Origin: Thermoanaerobacterium butyriciformans
Lineage (GTDB): Bacteria; Bacillota; Thermoanaerobacteria; Thermoanaerobacterales; Thermoanaerobacteraceae
Assembly (NCBI RefSeq): GCF_017874545.1
Contig: NZ_JAGGLT010000030.1
Location: 1 to 43,344 of the forward strand
Reading direction: 5' to 3'
DNA: 43,344 nucleotides
This document shows, piece by piece, positions 35,434-43,344 of the stretch (its first letter is position 1; every line of letters starts with the position of its first letter). The position numbers and the translations under genes were made by a program. Below the pieces are notes generated by a model. It saw nothing but the letters and a program-made list of their open reading frames with translations, was not told the DNA's origin and ran no database searches.

Positions 35434-36966
35434 TTAATTGCTTATATATTTATTGCTTAAATTCCTGTATTGAAATGCTTCTGCCACATGTTCATATTTA
35501 ACATCAGTACTTCCATCCAGATCCGCAATTGTTCTGGCAACTTTTATTATTTTATTATATGCTCTGGCACTTAGACCGAGCTTGTCAAAGTAATCTTTAA
35601 TCATCTCAGTCGTCTTTTCATCAAGCTTTATATACTTTTTTACCATATTATTCTTTAACTGAGAATTGAAAAATATACCACTTCCACGATATCTTTGCAA
35701 TTGTATCTCCCTTGCTTTTTTTACTCTATCTCTTATTACTTCTGATGTTTCAATGCTTTTATCATCTTCAAAATACTTCTGTTTGTCGACGCGGTTCACT
35801 TCAACATGTAAATCAATCCTATCAAGAAGTGGACCTGAAATCTTATTTTGATAGCGCCTTATTTCATTTGGCGTGCACCTACACTCGTGCGTTGAATCAC
35901 CTAGATAGCCACAGGGACATGGATTTAATGCGATAATTAGAATTACCTTAGCAGGGTATGTAAAAGTTGCATTTACTCTTGATATTGTTACAAACTCATC
36001 TTCTAGCGGCTGTCTAAGTGCTTCTATAGCATCCCTCCTAAACTCAGGAAATTCATCAAGAAATAAAACGCCATAATGGGCCAATGAAACTTCACCAGGT
36101 TTTGGAATCCTACCACCACCAATTAACGAAACAGTTGAAATCGTATGGTGAGGAGCACGGAAAACCCTATTTGTTATTAATGATGCATTTTCAGGTAGTG
36201 TCCCTGCTATACTATGTATCTTTGTCACCTCTAAAGCCTCTTCTAAAGTCATTTCAGGTAGTATTGTTGGAAATCTTCTTGCCAGCATAGTCTTTCCTGA
36301 GCCTGGAGGTCCTACCAACATTATATTGTGCCCACCAGCAGCAGCTATTTCAAAAGCTCTTTTTACATTTTCCTGCCCCTTTACGTCAGAAAAATCTATA
36401 TCATACTTTTCTCTTTTAAAGTATTCTTCAACATCTATTCTAACTTGATCAATTGATTTTGTACCATTAATGTATTCAACTACATCATTTAATGATTTTA
36501 CTGGTATCACCTGAATTTCTTTTGTTACAGCAGCTTCTTTTGCATTGTTACAAGGCAAGATTATCCTTTTTACTCCATATAACCTTGCATCCATTGCCAT
36601 AGGTAAAGCACCTTTTATAGGTCTTAAAGAGCCATCAAGTGATAGCTCTCCCAGCAAAACCGTATCACTACCAACAGGTTTCACTTGCCCTGTACAGGTA
36701 AGTATACCTACAGCAATAGGCAAATCAAATGATGTACCTTCTTTTTTTGTGTTTGCAGGCGCTAAGTTAACAGTGATTTTTTCTACTGGAAATTCATAAC
36801 CGCTATTTTTTATGGCAGCTCTTACCCTATCTCTTGATTCTTTTATTTCTGTATCTCCCAGTCCAACAATATCAAATGACGGAAGTCCATTGGATGTATC
36901 AACTTCTACATCTACTATATATCCATCGATGCCCATGATTGCCATGCTTTTTGTTATAGATAGCAT
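35434..36966 (-). CDS. comM: ComM/YifB family Mg-chelatase-like AAA+ ATPase
   Basis: A 510-residue AAA+ helicase-like ATPase of the YifB/ComM family, which in transformable bacteria promotes branch migration of incoming DNA. An N-terminal Lon-protease-like domain (about 1-165, GLPSFDIVGLGDTEIKESRDRVRAAI) lacks protease function. Walker A GPPGSGKT is at 219-226 and Walker B LFLDEFPEF follows. A cysteine-rich zinc-type loop is present (CPCGYLGDSTHECRC). The ATG at 36966 follows AGGGGGA; the frame to 37008 has no support. It is 10 bp after rbgA, and dprA lies nearby, a partner function in transformation. Confidence 0.94.
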   Translation of the reverse strand: MLSITKSMAIMGIDGYIVDVEVDTSNGLPSFDIVGLGDTEIKESRDRVRAAIKNSGYEFPVEKITVNLAPANTKKEGTSFDLPIAVGILTCTGQVKPVGSDTVLLGELSLDGSLRPIKGALPMAMDARLYGVKRIILPCNNAKEAAVTKEIQVIPVKSLNDVVEYINGTKSIDQVRIDVEEYFKREKYDIDFSDVKGQENVKRAFEIAAAGGHNIMLVGPPGSGKTMLARRFPTILPEMTLEEALEVTKIHSIAGTLPENASLITNRVFRAPHHTISTVSLIGGGRIPKPGEVSLAHYGVLFLDEFPEFRRDAIEALRQPLEDEFVTISRVNATFTYPAKVILIIALNPCPCGYLGDSTHECRCTPNEIRRYQNKISGPLLDRIDLHVEVNRVDKQKYFEDDKSIETSEVIRDRVKKAREIQLQRYRGSGIFFNSQLKNNMVKKYIKLDEKTTEMIKDYFDKLGLSARAYNKIIKVARTIADLDGSTDVKYEHVAEAFQYRNLSNKYISN

Positions 36967-36976
36967 CAAAATCCCC

Positions 36977-37813
36977 CTAATCAGGCCTTTCAAGAGATAT
37001 CTTCCCAAGTTTGCCTGTGCGAAAATCTTCTACAATAATTTTTGATGTACGCTCAGTATCAATATGACCACCAGACGACAAACAGCCTCTCATTTTGCCT
37101 ATTTCTCTTAATAAGTCATACAAATCAATGTCAATATTTTGAATCTTATATCTTTGCATCAAAAGATCTGGATACTCTTGTTTTAAAATTTTTAGTAAAG
37201 TAAATGCCAATTCTTCATGGTTTAACAGTTCATCTTTAATTGCAGCTGTCAAGGCCAACATGATTCCAACATGCTCATCTTCAAATTTTGGCCACAGTAT
37301 CCCAGGCGTGTCCAACAAATCAAAATAAGGAGTCCGTATCCACTGTTTTGCTTTTGTCACCCCTGGTTTATTTCCTGTCTTTGCACTTTTTGTTTTTGAT
37401 AGTGAATTTATAAGTGTTGATTTGCCCACATTAGGTATACCCACTATCATTGCCCTTAATTTGGCCTTTATCCCTTTTTGTCTTTTTCTATCTATTATAT
37501 TGCTACATTCTTTTAAAGTCAATTCATATATTTCTTTAATACTGCTGCTATTCAATGAATTTATATTAAGACTTGCAATACCTAACTTTTTAAAATATTC
37601 ATTCCACATTTTATTAGCAGCAGAATCAGATAAGTCGGATTTATTAAGCAGAATAATTCGCTTTTTATTTTTAACCAATTCATCTATAAGTGGGTTTCTG
37701 CTACTTTTAGGAATTCTCGCATCAACTAATTCATACACAATATCGACTATTTTTAAATTTTCTTCAATTAAACGCTTCGTTTTTGCCATATGGCCTGGAT
37801 ACCATTGATACAT
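36977..37813 (-). CDS. rbgA: Ribosome biogenesis GTPase RbgA (YlqF)
   Basis: A 278-residue circularly permuted GTPase needed for late 50S subunit assembly. G motifs occur in the order G4 (NKSD, 57-60), G1 (GIPNVGKST, 125-133) and G3 (DTPG, in DLLDTPGILWPK). The N-terminus MYQWYPGHMAK and the C-terminal ANTAR-like domain fit the family. The ATG at 37813 is preceded by GGAGG; an upstream in-frame ATG at 37825 lies before that site. It follows rplS across a terminator hairpin. Confidence 0.97.
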   Translation of the reverse strand: MYQWYPGHMAKTKRLIEENLKIVDIVYELVDARIPKSSRNPLIDELVKNKKRIILLNKSDLSDSAANKMWNEYFKKLGIASLNINSLNSSSIKEIYELTLKECSNIIDRKRQKGIKAKLRAMIVGIPNVGKSTLINSLSKTKSAKTGNKPGVTKAKQWIRTPYFDLLDTPGILWPKFEDEHVGIMLALTAAIKDELLNHEELAFTLLKILKQEYPDLLMQRYKIQNIDIDLYDLLREIGKMRGCLSSGGHIDTERTSKIIVEDFRTGKLGKISLERPD

Positions 37814-37831
37814 AAGTTCCTCCATATATTG

Positions 37832-37854
37832 AAAAAGGGACTAATCAAGTCCCC
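37832..37854 (-). terminator. Terminator or attenuator between rplS and rbgA
   Basis: On the minus strand GGGACT (37853-37848), a 5-base loop and AGTCCC (37842-37837) form a 6-bp stem, extendable by a G-U pair, followed by five T residues. It begins just after the rplS stop and ends about 15 bp before the rbgA Shine-Dalgarno. It probably reduces rather than abolishes transcription into rbgA-comM-trpS, since I see no promoter in the few remaining bases. Confidence 0.75.
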
Positions 37855-37856
37855 CT

Positions 37857-38195
37857 TTACTTTTTCTCTTTAATTTTAGCAGCTTTACCAACTCTGTCTC
37901 TCACATAATAAAGTTTAGCTCTTCTTACTTTACCTTTTCTTACTACTTCTATCTTTTCAATTCTAGGCGAGTGAAGTGGAAATGTTCTTTCTACACCAAC
38001 ACCATAAGAAATACGTCTTACAGTAAAATTCTCTCTCAGTGAACCACCGCTTCTTTTAATTACAACACCTTCAAAGACCTGTATCCTTTCTTTGTCACCT
38101 TCAATAACTTTATAATGTACTCTTACAGTATCTCCTACATTAAACTGAGGTACTTCTCTCAATTGTTCTTTTTCAACAATATCAATCAAATTCAT
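37857..38195 (-). CDS. rplS: Large ribosomal subunit protein bL19
   Basis: A 112-residue ribosomal protein L19, located at the 30S-50S interface. Motifs such as [25 protein letters not shown] and [43 protein letters not shown] are diagnostic. The ATG at 38195 follows AAAGGAGGGG; the in-frame codon at 38213 lies upstream of that site. It follows trmD, the conserved rpsP-rimM-trmD-rplS order. Confidence 0.98.
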   Translation of the reverse strand: MNLIDIVEKEQLREVPQFNVGDTVRVHYKVIEGDKERIQVFEGVVIKRSGGSLRENFTVRRISYGVGVERTFPLHSPRIEKIEVVRKGKVRRAKLYYVRDRVGKAAKIKEKK

Positions 38196-38209
38196 TTTTT
38201 CCCCTCCTT

Positions 38210-38938
38210 TCAAATATCTGAATACCCTATTTGCATAAGATAATCTATATCTTGTTTGGTTAAATATTTCTTATCCAAGAGATCAGGGCGCAAATTTAAC
38301 GTAAGTTCTAAAGACTTCTGCCTTCTCCATTTAGCTATTTCCGCATGATTACCAGACAGTAACACTTTAGGTACTTCCATACCGTTAAAATTTTCTGGCC
38401 TCGTATACTGAGGATATTCTAGCAAACCGTTATAAAAAGACTCATCCATAAAGCTTTCGTCTTGTGGCAAAACACCGTGTATCAACCTTGATACAGAATC
38501 AATAACTGCCATTGCAGCTATTTCGCCACCAGTCATGATGAAATCCCCTATAGATATCTCCTCATCTATCACTGAGTACGCCCTCTCATCAATTCCTTCA
38601 TAATGTCCACACAATAGTATTACTTCATTATATTTTGAAAGTTCTACAGCTTTTCTCTGATCAAATTTTTTTCCCTTAGGTCCCATATAATAAACCGGTA
38701 TATCTTTTGATGATTTGACAGCACTAATTGCATCGTATATTGGTTGAACCATCATAACCATGCCATACCCGCCACCATATGGGTAATCATCTGTTTTTTT
38801 ATGTTTATCTTTTGAATAGTCCCTGATATTAACCAAATTTACTTTAATCAAATCTCTTTCAATAGCCTTTTTTAAAATGCTATTCCTAAGTATTCCTTCA
38901 AACATATCAGGGAAAATCGTCAAAACATTGAATATCAT
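38210..38938 (-). CDS. trmD: tRNA (guanine37-N1)-methyltransferase TrmD
   Basis: A 242-residue SPOUT methyltransferase that makes m1G37 in tRNAs and prevents frameshifting. Knot motifs include [38 protein letters not shown] and [17 protein letters not shown]. The ATG overlaps the rimM stop by one base (TAATG). The N-terminus [17 protein letters not shown] is typical. No defects were seen. Confidence 0.98.
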   Translation of the reverse strand: MIFNVLTIFPDMFEGILRNSILKKAIERDLIKVNLVNIRDYSKDKHKKTDDYPYGGGYGMVMMVQPIYDAISAVKSSKDIPVYYMGPKGKKFDQRKAVELSKYNEVILLCGHYEGIDERAYSVIDEEISIGDFIMTGGEIAAMAVIDSVSRLIHGVLPQDESFMDESFYNGLLEYPQYTRPENFNGMEVPKVLLSGNHAEIAKWRRQKSLELTLNLRPDLLDKKYLTKQDIDYLMQIGYSDI

Positions 38939-39438
38939 TATAGTCCCTCCAAAAGGTGGACTGTCATTTTACGTTCTTTAATGTCAACCTTTTTTATTAC
39001 ATCTTTTATGGCAGGTATCAAAATGTCTCTATCATCGGTTTTTACAACATATACATCATTTGCACCGGTTTTTAATACATCCTTTAATATGCCTAGCTCT
39101 TTTTGATCATCTGTATATACTTTCATGTTTAGCAAGTCTTTGATAAAATATTCATCATCATCCAGCTTTACAGCATTGTCTCTTGTTATCTTTATCAACT
39201 TGCCTCTTAATTTTTCTGCTTCATTTCTATCATTTATTTCTTTAAATTTCACAACCACAAGATTTTTTATAAACCTGACTGATTCGATGTTTAAAGAAGC
39301 TTTACCTGTTTCCTCAAATATATATACATAGTCCAAATCATAAAATCTATCTAAATGATCTGTAAGAGGAAAAACTTTTACTTCCCCATTTACACCGTAT
39401 GCAGATGTTATCTTACCTACGGATAAATAATCATCCAT
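38938..39438 (-). CDS. rimM: Ribosome maturation factor RimM
   Basis: A RimM of about 166 residues that assists maturation of the 30S head near uS19. The N-terminal beta-barrel domain has VGKITSAYGVNGEVKVFPLTDHLDRF. The C-terminal PRC-barrel domain (from about residue 95) has DDEYFIKDLLNMKVYTDDQKELGILKDVLKTGANDVYVV and ILIPAIKDVIKKVD. The ATG at 39438 follows AGGTGA; a GTG at 39447 sits before the ribosome binding site and is rejected. Confidence 0.95.
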   Translation of the reverse strand: MDDYLSVGKITSAYGVNGEVKVFPLTDHLDRFYDLDYVYIFEETGKASLNIESVRFIKNLVVVKFKEINDRNEAEKLRGKLIKITRDNAVKLDDDEYFIKDLLNMKVYTDDQKELGILKDVLKTGANDVYVVKTDDRDILIPAIKDVIKKVDIKERKMTVHLLEGL

Positions 39439-39447
39439 GAAAATCAC

Positions 39448-39675
39448 CTAAATTATTTCTACAACAACCCGCTTCTTTTCCTTTGTCGCAGCCGCTTTAA
39501 CAACTGTTCTAATGGCTTTTGCAATTCGCCCTTGTTTTCCAATAACTTTTCCCATGTCCTCTGGTGCAACTTTTAGCTCTATGATAATCGACTGCTCTCC
39601 TTCGATTTCATTAATCTGCACTGCATCAGGATTGTCAACAAGAGATTTTGCAATGAACTTTACCAACTCACCCAT
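39448..39675 (-). CDS. khpA: KH-domain RNA-binding protein KhpA
   Basis: A 75-residue single KH-domain protein. The GxxG RNA-binding loop is in MGKVIGKQGRIAKAIRTVVKAAA. In Gram-positive bacteria KhpA pairs with KhpB (EloR/Jag) and binds many RNAs, affecting cell elongation and division; that partner is not in this window. The ATG follows AAGGGAT. Its position between rpsP and rimM is conserved in Firmicutes. Confidence 0.95.
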   Translation of the reverse strand: MGELVKFIAKSLVDNPDAVQINEIEGEQSIIIELKVAPEDMGKVIGKQGRIAKAIRTVVKAAATKEKKRVVVEII

Positions 39676-39702
39676 AGATTATCCCTTCCTAAAACAGAGA
39701 TT

Positions 39703-39960
39703 TTAATTATTGATTTTATCAAATATACCTTCTTTTTTGAATAGAGCCCTAACCGTATCAGATGGCTGTGCTCCAACTTTTAACCATTTTATAGCTTTTT
39801 CTGAATCAATTTTTATTTCTTTTGGATTTGATACTGGATTATAATAGCCAATTTCGTCTATAAATCTACCATCACGTGGAGACCTTGAATCAGCCACAAC
39901 AAATCTATAAAATGGAGATTTTTTAGCTCCCATTCTTTTTAACCTAATCCTAACTGCCAC
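39703..39960 (-). CDS. rpsP: Small ribosomal subunit protein bS16
   Basis: An 85-residue ribosomal protein S16. [41 protein letters not shown] is the family's conserved N-terminal half. It binds 16S rRNA early in 30S assembly. It starts with GTG at 39960 behind a strong AGGAGGTGA. It lies between ffh and khpA. Confidence 0.98.
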   Translation of the reverse strand: MAVRIRLKRMGAKKSPFYRFVVADSRSPRDGRFIDEIGYYNPVSNPKEIKIDSEKAIKWLKVGAQPSDTVRALFKKEGIFDKINN

Positions 39961-39989
39961 TTTATCACCTCCTTCTTATGTGAAAATAT

Positions 39990-41330
39990 TTATCTAAAAA
40001 ATGGCATTCTTCTTTTGCCAATTTTCGTGCTTTTGCCTAAATCAGTAAACTGCTTCATCATTTTTTTAGTCTGTTCAAACTGCTTTATCAGACTATTTAC
40101 TTGTTGAATTGATGTGCCACTACCAGCAGCTATTCTTTTTTTTCTGCTGCCATTGATGATAGAAGGATTTTGCCTTTCTTCCTTAGTCATTGATTGAATT
40201 ATTGCTTCAATTCTTTTTATATCCTTATCACTTACATTTACACCCTTTAATTTTGACATATTTACACCAGGTATCATAGAAAACAGTTGATCTATCGGAC
40301 CCATATTTTTCAGCCCTTGCAACTGCTCAAGGAAATCATCGAAAGAAAACTGCTGATCTAAAATCTTTTTTTGAAGCTCTAATGCCTTTTTTTCATCTAT
40401 TTGAGACTGAGCTTTTTCAATTAAACTCAGGACATCGCCCATGCCCAGAATCCTTGATGCCATTCTGTCGGGATGAAATACTTCTATATCAGTTAATTTC
40501 TCCCCTGATGCTATAAATTTAATAGGCTTATGTGTAACAGCCTTTACTGATAATGCTGCACCACCTCTCGTATCGCCATCCAGTTTTGTCAATATAACGC
40601 CATCTATATCAAGCTTTTCGTTAAATGACTCTGCCACATTGACGACATCTTGGCCAGTCATCGCATCCACAACCAGAAGTATCTCATTTGGATTTACAGC
40701 ATCTTTTATATTTTTAAGCTCATCCATAAGCTCTTCATCGATATGAAGCCTTCCAGCCGTATCAATTATTACAACATTATAATTGTTGTTTTTGGCAAAA
40801 TCAACAGCACCTTTTGCAATATCAACAGGTGTCGTTTTGTCACCCATAGAAAACACCGGTACATTGATAGATGATCCGACAACTTGAAGCTGTTTAATGG
40901 CTGCCGGTCTATATACATCACATGCAACAAGAATGGGATTTTTACCTTTCGATTTTAAATAATTAGCAAGTTTGCCACTTGTCGTCGTCTTACCGGAACC
41001 TTGCAACCCAACCATCATAATAATTGTCGGAGGCTTATCGCTGAAATTAATCTTGCTTTCTTTAGAGCCCATCAAAGCTGTCAATTCATCATTGACAATC
41101 TTTATGACATGCTGCGCAGGTGTAAGGCTTTCCATTACTTCTTGTCCTAAAGACTTTTCAGTAACAGTATTTATAAATTCTTTAACAACTTTAAAATTGA
41201 CATCAGCTTCTAGAAGTGCTATTTTGACTTCTTTCATCGCTTCTTTTACATCTTTTTCACTTAACTTCCCCTTGCCTCTAAGCTTTTTAAATATATCCTG
41301 AAGCTTTCCAGTAAGACTCTCAAAAGCCAT
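39990..41330 (-). CDS. ffh: Signal recognition particle protein Ffh
   Basis: A 446-residue SRP54 GTPase that targets membrane proteins to SecYEG through FtsY. The N domain covers about 1-95. The G domain has GLQGSGKT (108-115), DTAGR and TKLDGDTRGGAAL. The methionine-rich M domain from about 300 has LEQLQGLKNMGPIDQLFSMIPG and ends RRMPFFR; it binds SRP RNA and signal peptides. The ATG follows GGAGG. ylxM precedes it by 27 bp, and FlhF, a paralogue, is in the flagellar operon. Confidence 0.98.
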   Translation of the reverse strand: MAFESLTGKLQDIFKKLRGKGKLSEKDVKEAMKEVKIALLEADVNFKVVKEFINTVTEKSLGQEVMESLTPAQHVIKIVNDELTALMGSKESKINFSDKPPTIIMMVGLQGSGKTTTSGKLANYLKSKGKNPILVACDVYRPAAIKQLQVVGSSINVPVFSMGDKTTPVDIAKGAVDFAKNNNYNVVIIDTAGRLHIDEELMDELKNIKDAVNPNEILLVVDAMTGQDVVNVAESFNEKLDIDGVILTKLDGDTRGGAALSVKAVTHKPIKFIASGEKLTDIEVFHPDRMASRILGMGDVLSLIEKAQSQIDEKKALELQKKILDQQFSFDDFLEQLQGLKNMGPIDQLFSMIPGVNMSKLKGVNVSDKDIKRIEAIIQSMTKEERQNPSIINGSRKKRIAAGSGTSIQQVNSLIKQFEQTKKMMKQFTDLGKSTKIGKRRMPFFR

Positions 41331-41357
41331 TAAAAAACCTCCTAAAATATCTTATAT

Positions 41358-41711
41358 TTATAATTCAATCTCATCAAGTTCTTTTTGTATCTCATCCAAT
41401 ACCCTTAAAGCACTCTTATCAGAAATATTTATTTTTGCATCATCTATAATGCGTTTTATATTATTAATTTTCGCAATATTAGAATTATATTTCTTGACAA
41501 GACCCAACTTTTCTTCATAGTATTTTAATACACTTTCAGCCCTTTTGAGAGAATCGTAAACACCTTGCCTTGAAATATTAAGCTCCTGCGATATTTCCCC
41601 TAATGAATAGTCTTCCATATAATACATTTTAAATATATCCATCTGTTTACCTGTAAGTAACGAACCGTAAAAATCAAATAAAACATTCATTTCCACAAAA
41701 TCTGTATTCAT
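41358..41711 (-). CDS. ylxM: YlxM family SRP-associated helix-turn-helix protein
   Basis: A 117-residue UPF0122/YlxM protein. A sigma-70 region 4-like helix-turn-helix is clear: FYGSLLTGKQMDIFKMYYMEDYSLGEISQELNISRQGVYDSLKRAE. A helical C-terminus follows. In streptococci YlxM binds SRP components and stimulates Ffh; conserved linkage to ffh supports that role. The ATG at 41711 lies behind AGGTGG. An in-frame GTG at 41720 overlaps that site and is rejected. It is the first gene of the translation/targeting operon. Confidence 0.95.
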   Translation of the reverse strand: MNTDFVEMNVLFDFYGSLLTGKQMDIFKMYYMEDYSLGEISQELNISRQGVYDSLKRAESVLKYYEEKLGLVKKYNSNIAKINNIKRIIDDAKINISDKSALRVLDEIQKELDEIEL

Positions 41712-41748
41712 AAATACCACCTGTTAAGGTACTAGCCTTTACAGATAA

Positions 41749-41777
41749 ATTTTATACAAGAAAAATGAATTTGTCAA
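41749..41777 (-). promoter_or_regulatory. Sigma-A promoter of the ylxM-ffh operon
   Basis: On the minus strand a perfect TTGACA at 41777-41772 is followed by a 17-bp spacer and TAAAAT at 41754-41749, a 5-of-6 match to the -10. The predicted start is about 30 bp upstream of the ylxM ATG. It lies between the ylxM gene and the terminator that isolates the accessory patch, so this operon is transcribed independently of it. Confidence 0.8.
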
Positions 41778-41811
41778 GTTTTTTATTCTACATTGTGGTT
41801 AACCTGATACA

Positions 41812-41848
41812 AAAAATAATATACTCAAAATTGGAGTATATTATTTTT
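41812..41848 (-). terminator. Perfect 15-bp inverted repeat, terminator after the DNase I-like gene
   Basis: The arms 41812-41826 and 41834-41848 are exact reverse complements (core AATATACTC/GAGTATATT) around a 7-base loop, with five A residues on one side and five T residues on the other. It is symmetrical, so a terminator on either strand. It lies about 64 bp beyond the stop of the DNase I-like gene and upstream of the ylxM promoter. The bases between (41849-41911) are AT-rich with no other feature seen. Confidence 0.85.
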
Positions 41849-41911
41849 GTCCTTATTAATTTCCAAATATTTTTCATAAAAAAAGATTTAAAAATATCTT
41901 TCTTGATTTTT

Positions 41912-42658
41912 TTAATCATTTATATAAGCCATCACTGGGCGGTGATCTGAAATATCCACTTGCAATACTTTGCTTTTTGTTGCATCAATCGAAGTTCCAC
42001 AGTTAAATAAAAAATCAATCTTTGGATTATTAGAATTATTATAGCATTCCAGTGTGCATATACCTGCAGGTCCGCTATCAACAATAGAAAAAACATTATT
42101 GAGCATTATATTATAGGTATCTGAGTTTTCTCCATCGTTCAAATCACAACCAATAATCAATCTTTCATTTGAAAATCCATTATTATTTAATTCATCTTTA
42201 ATCTTTTGTGCTTGAATCACTTGATCACCGTTTAAGCCTAGATGGGCAGTTCCTACATAAAAGTAAGAACTGCCAAAATCAACACGTACAAGAAGAAAGC
42301 TGCGATTTTCTGAACTATTTACCTTAGACAAGTAAACTCTTAAAGCCGTTGTCAAAGAGCAACTACTTATAATTGCATTACCATAATAACCTGGATTCAT
42401 ATTAATAGATGTAATATATTTATAATTCCAAGTCGTCCCAGTAATTGCGGTAAGTTTATTAGAAATATACTCTGCCTGATGAATATTTGTGCCAGATCGT
42501 ATAGTATATGCATCTACTTCTTGAAGACAGACAATTGAAGCTCCCGAAGTTTTAATTTCATCCGCGATTTTATCCAGATTTTCCGTTTTCGGATCTGGAT
42601 AATCGCCATCCTTGTTTTGTCCAGCCTTAATATTCCACGTAAGAATATTTATTGTCAT
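41912..42658 (-). CDS. Endonuclease/exonuclease/phosphatase (DNase I-like) family protein
   Basis: A 248-residue protein of the EEP superfamily of metal-dependent phosphodiesterases. All catalytic motifs are visible: Asn9 (LTWNIKAG), Glu47 (CLQEVDAY), His139 (GTAHLG), Asp172 and Asn174 (CDLND), Asp215 (KIDFLF), and Asp238-His239 (ISDHRPV). There is no signal peptide or added domain, so it appears cytoplasmic. The substrate cannot be read from sequence; DNA, RNA, lipid headgroups and nucleotides are all possible. The ATG follows AGGTGG. It sits 27 bp downstream of an ABC ATPase remnant and is the only intact gene in that patch. Its motifs and frame are complete despite decayed neighbours. Confidence 0.88.
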   Translation of the reverse strand: MTINILTWNIKAGQNKDGDYPDPKTENLDKIADEIKTSGASIVCLQEVDAYTIRSGTNIHQAEYISNKLTAITGTTWNYKYITSINMNPGYYGNAIISSCSLTTALRVYLSKVNSSENRSFLLVRVDFGSSYFYVGTAHLGLNGDQVIQAQKIKDELNNNGFSNERLIIGCDLNDGENSDTYNIMLNNVFSIVDSGPAGICTLECYNNSNNPKIDFLFNCGTSIDATKSKVLQVDISDHRPVMAYIND

Positions 42659-42685
42659 AATTATTCCACCTATACTTTTTTAATT

Positions 42686-43084
42686 TTATGCAATAGAATC
42701 GATATCTGCTTCCATATTCTGCTCTTTTATAAAGCTGTAAAAACACCCTCCTTTTTCCACCAGTTCTTCGAAGTTTCCCTTTTCTACAACTTTCCACTTA
42801 TCAATTACATATATTGTGTCTGCATCTTTTATTGTCGATAACCTATGAGCTATTTTAACAACAGTTTTATCTTTCAAATATTTGTCTATATTTTCCGATA
42901 TATGCTTCTGCGATAAGCTATCCAAAGCAGATGTTGCTTCATCGAAAATTACAATTTTCGAATCACTTAAGATTGCTCTGGCGATGGCTATCCTTTGCTT
43001 TTGTCTGCCTGATAATTTTGGTATATGCTTCAATAATTTTATTTTCAAATTAATCGAAACTCTCTTTTTCATTTTAGAATACAT
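42686..43084 (-). pseudogene. 3' remnant of an ABC exporter (ATPase domain end)
   Basis: The open frame encodes only the last part of an ABC exporter nucleotide-binding domain. It has signature LSGRQKQR (normally LSGGQ), Walker B IVIFDEATSALD, H-loop AHRLSTI, and a C-terminal tail EKGNFEELVEKGGCFYSFIKEQ. Walker A, the Q-loop and all six expected transmembrane helices are missing. The first 20 residues (YSKMKKRVSINLKIKLLKHI) do not match the family and look like out-of-frame or deleted sequence. The Gly-to-Arg change in the signature agrees with decay. The best match is the full-size multidrug, lipid or bacteriocin exporter type. It is very probably non-functional. Confidence 0.82.
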
Positions 43085-43103
43085 ATATTATAAATGTCAT
43101 CAT

Positions 43104-43344
43104 TTAGCTTAGAATCTTGCCATCTTGTATTGTTATGCATACATCTGCTGATGCTGCTATATCTTTATTATGAGTTACCATAATCAAAGTCTGTCCAAAT
43201 TTTTCTACACAGAGTTTAAAGAATTTCATCACTTCCTCCGCTGTTTTACTGAGTATTCTCGGCAACTTCTGTTGCCTGATATAACTGAATTTCAGGAGAT
43301 ATATTTTTAAATTTATCCCCCAAAATTTCATTCTGAAATCATTT
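43104..43344 (-). pseudogene. Degraded ABC transporter ATPase (MacB/BceA type), cut by the window edge
   Basis: The C-terminal part reads SKTAEEVMKFF, then FGQTLIMVTHNKDIAASADVCITIQDGKILS, as in MacB/LolD/BceA ATPases. Upstream in that frame, FSYIRQQKLPRIL is a corrupted LSGGQQQRVAIAR. It runs directly into the residues that normally follow Walker B, so Walker B and the D-loop are deleted. A different frame just before it encodes LGDKFKNISPE, the expected preceding segment, which shows a frameshift. A TGA lies a few codons further upstream in that frame. The gene continues beyond 43344. It is inactive as read here. Confidence 0.78.

Noticed and set aside
41812-41848. Perfect inverted repeat as a transposon or MITE end
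   Set aside because: It is a single hairpin with a 7-base loop, A/T tracts and terminator position. There is no second copy or target-site duplication in the window.
42686-43084. Functional small ABC protein
   Set aside because: It lacks Walker A and the Q-loop, and the N-terminal 20 residues do not fit the family. It cannot bind ATP alone.

Overview
The window is AT-rich and looks like the chromosome of a motile low-GC Firmicute. FliY in place of FliN, CodY, HslUV, YlxM/Ffh, KhpA, RbgA and a FapA-type DUF342 gene in the flagellar operon all point to Clostridia. The layout resembles the Thermoanaerobacter/Thermoanaerobacterium group; that placement rests on remembered gene order and was not computed. 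Nearly every gene is on the minus strand, so transcription runs from high to low coordinates.

Right end (about 41.9-43.3 kb): a small accessory patch. It holds one apparently intact DNase I-like (endonuclease/exonuclease/phosphatase) gene downstream of two truncated or frameshifted ABC-transporter ATPase remnants. A perfect 15-bp inverted repeat (terminator) closes the patch. Next (41.8-35.4 kb) comes a housekeeping translation and protein-targeting cluster with its own sigma-A-like promoter: ylxM-ffh-rpsP-khpA-rimM-trmD-rplS, a terminator, then rbgA-comM-trpS. A two-gene plus-strand unit (rnhB-yraN, 33.3-34.4 kb) sits inside this minus-strand block. It meets trpS tail-to-tail with an 11-bp overlap. 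Then dprA-topA and hslV-hslU-codY follow, ended by a strong terminator at 27.2 kb.

From 27.0 kb to 0.2 kb runs one very compact fla/che operon of 33 genes. Its order is flgB-flgC-fliE-fliF-fliG-fliH-fliI-fliJ-motE-like-fliK-flgD-flgE-flbD-fliL-fliM-fliY-cheY-fliO-fliP-fliQ-fliR-flhB-flhA-flhF-flhG-pilZ-cheA-cheW-cheC-cheD-sigD-fapA-small unknown gene. It encodes the basal body, the export gate and ATPase, the switch, the hook, flagellar number and placement GTPase/ATPase, a c-di-GMP brake, the core chemotaxis kinase with CheC/CheD adaptation, and the flagellar sigma factor. Genes overlap or sit a few bases apart, and I see no internal terminator. motA/motB, cheB and cheR are not in the window.

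The left edge (1-215) is non-coding. It contains an extended -10 promoter pointing out of the window, preceded by near-identical direct repeats spaced 19 bp apart. I found no tRNA, rRNA, CRISPR array, insertion sequence or prophage. Most of the window is a conventional locus. The less ordinary parts are the decayed accessory patch on the right, the repeat-bearing promoter on the left, the inverted rnhB-yraN unit, an orphan Shine-Dalgarno between flbD and fliL, and the uncharacterised small gene ending the operon. Several starts were moved from the longest open frame to the codon correctly spaced from a Shine-Dalgarno; these cases are stated in the entries.
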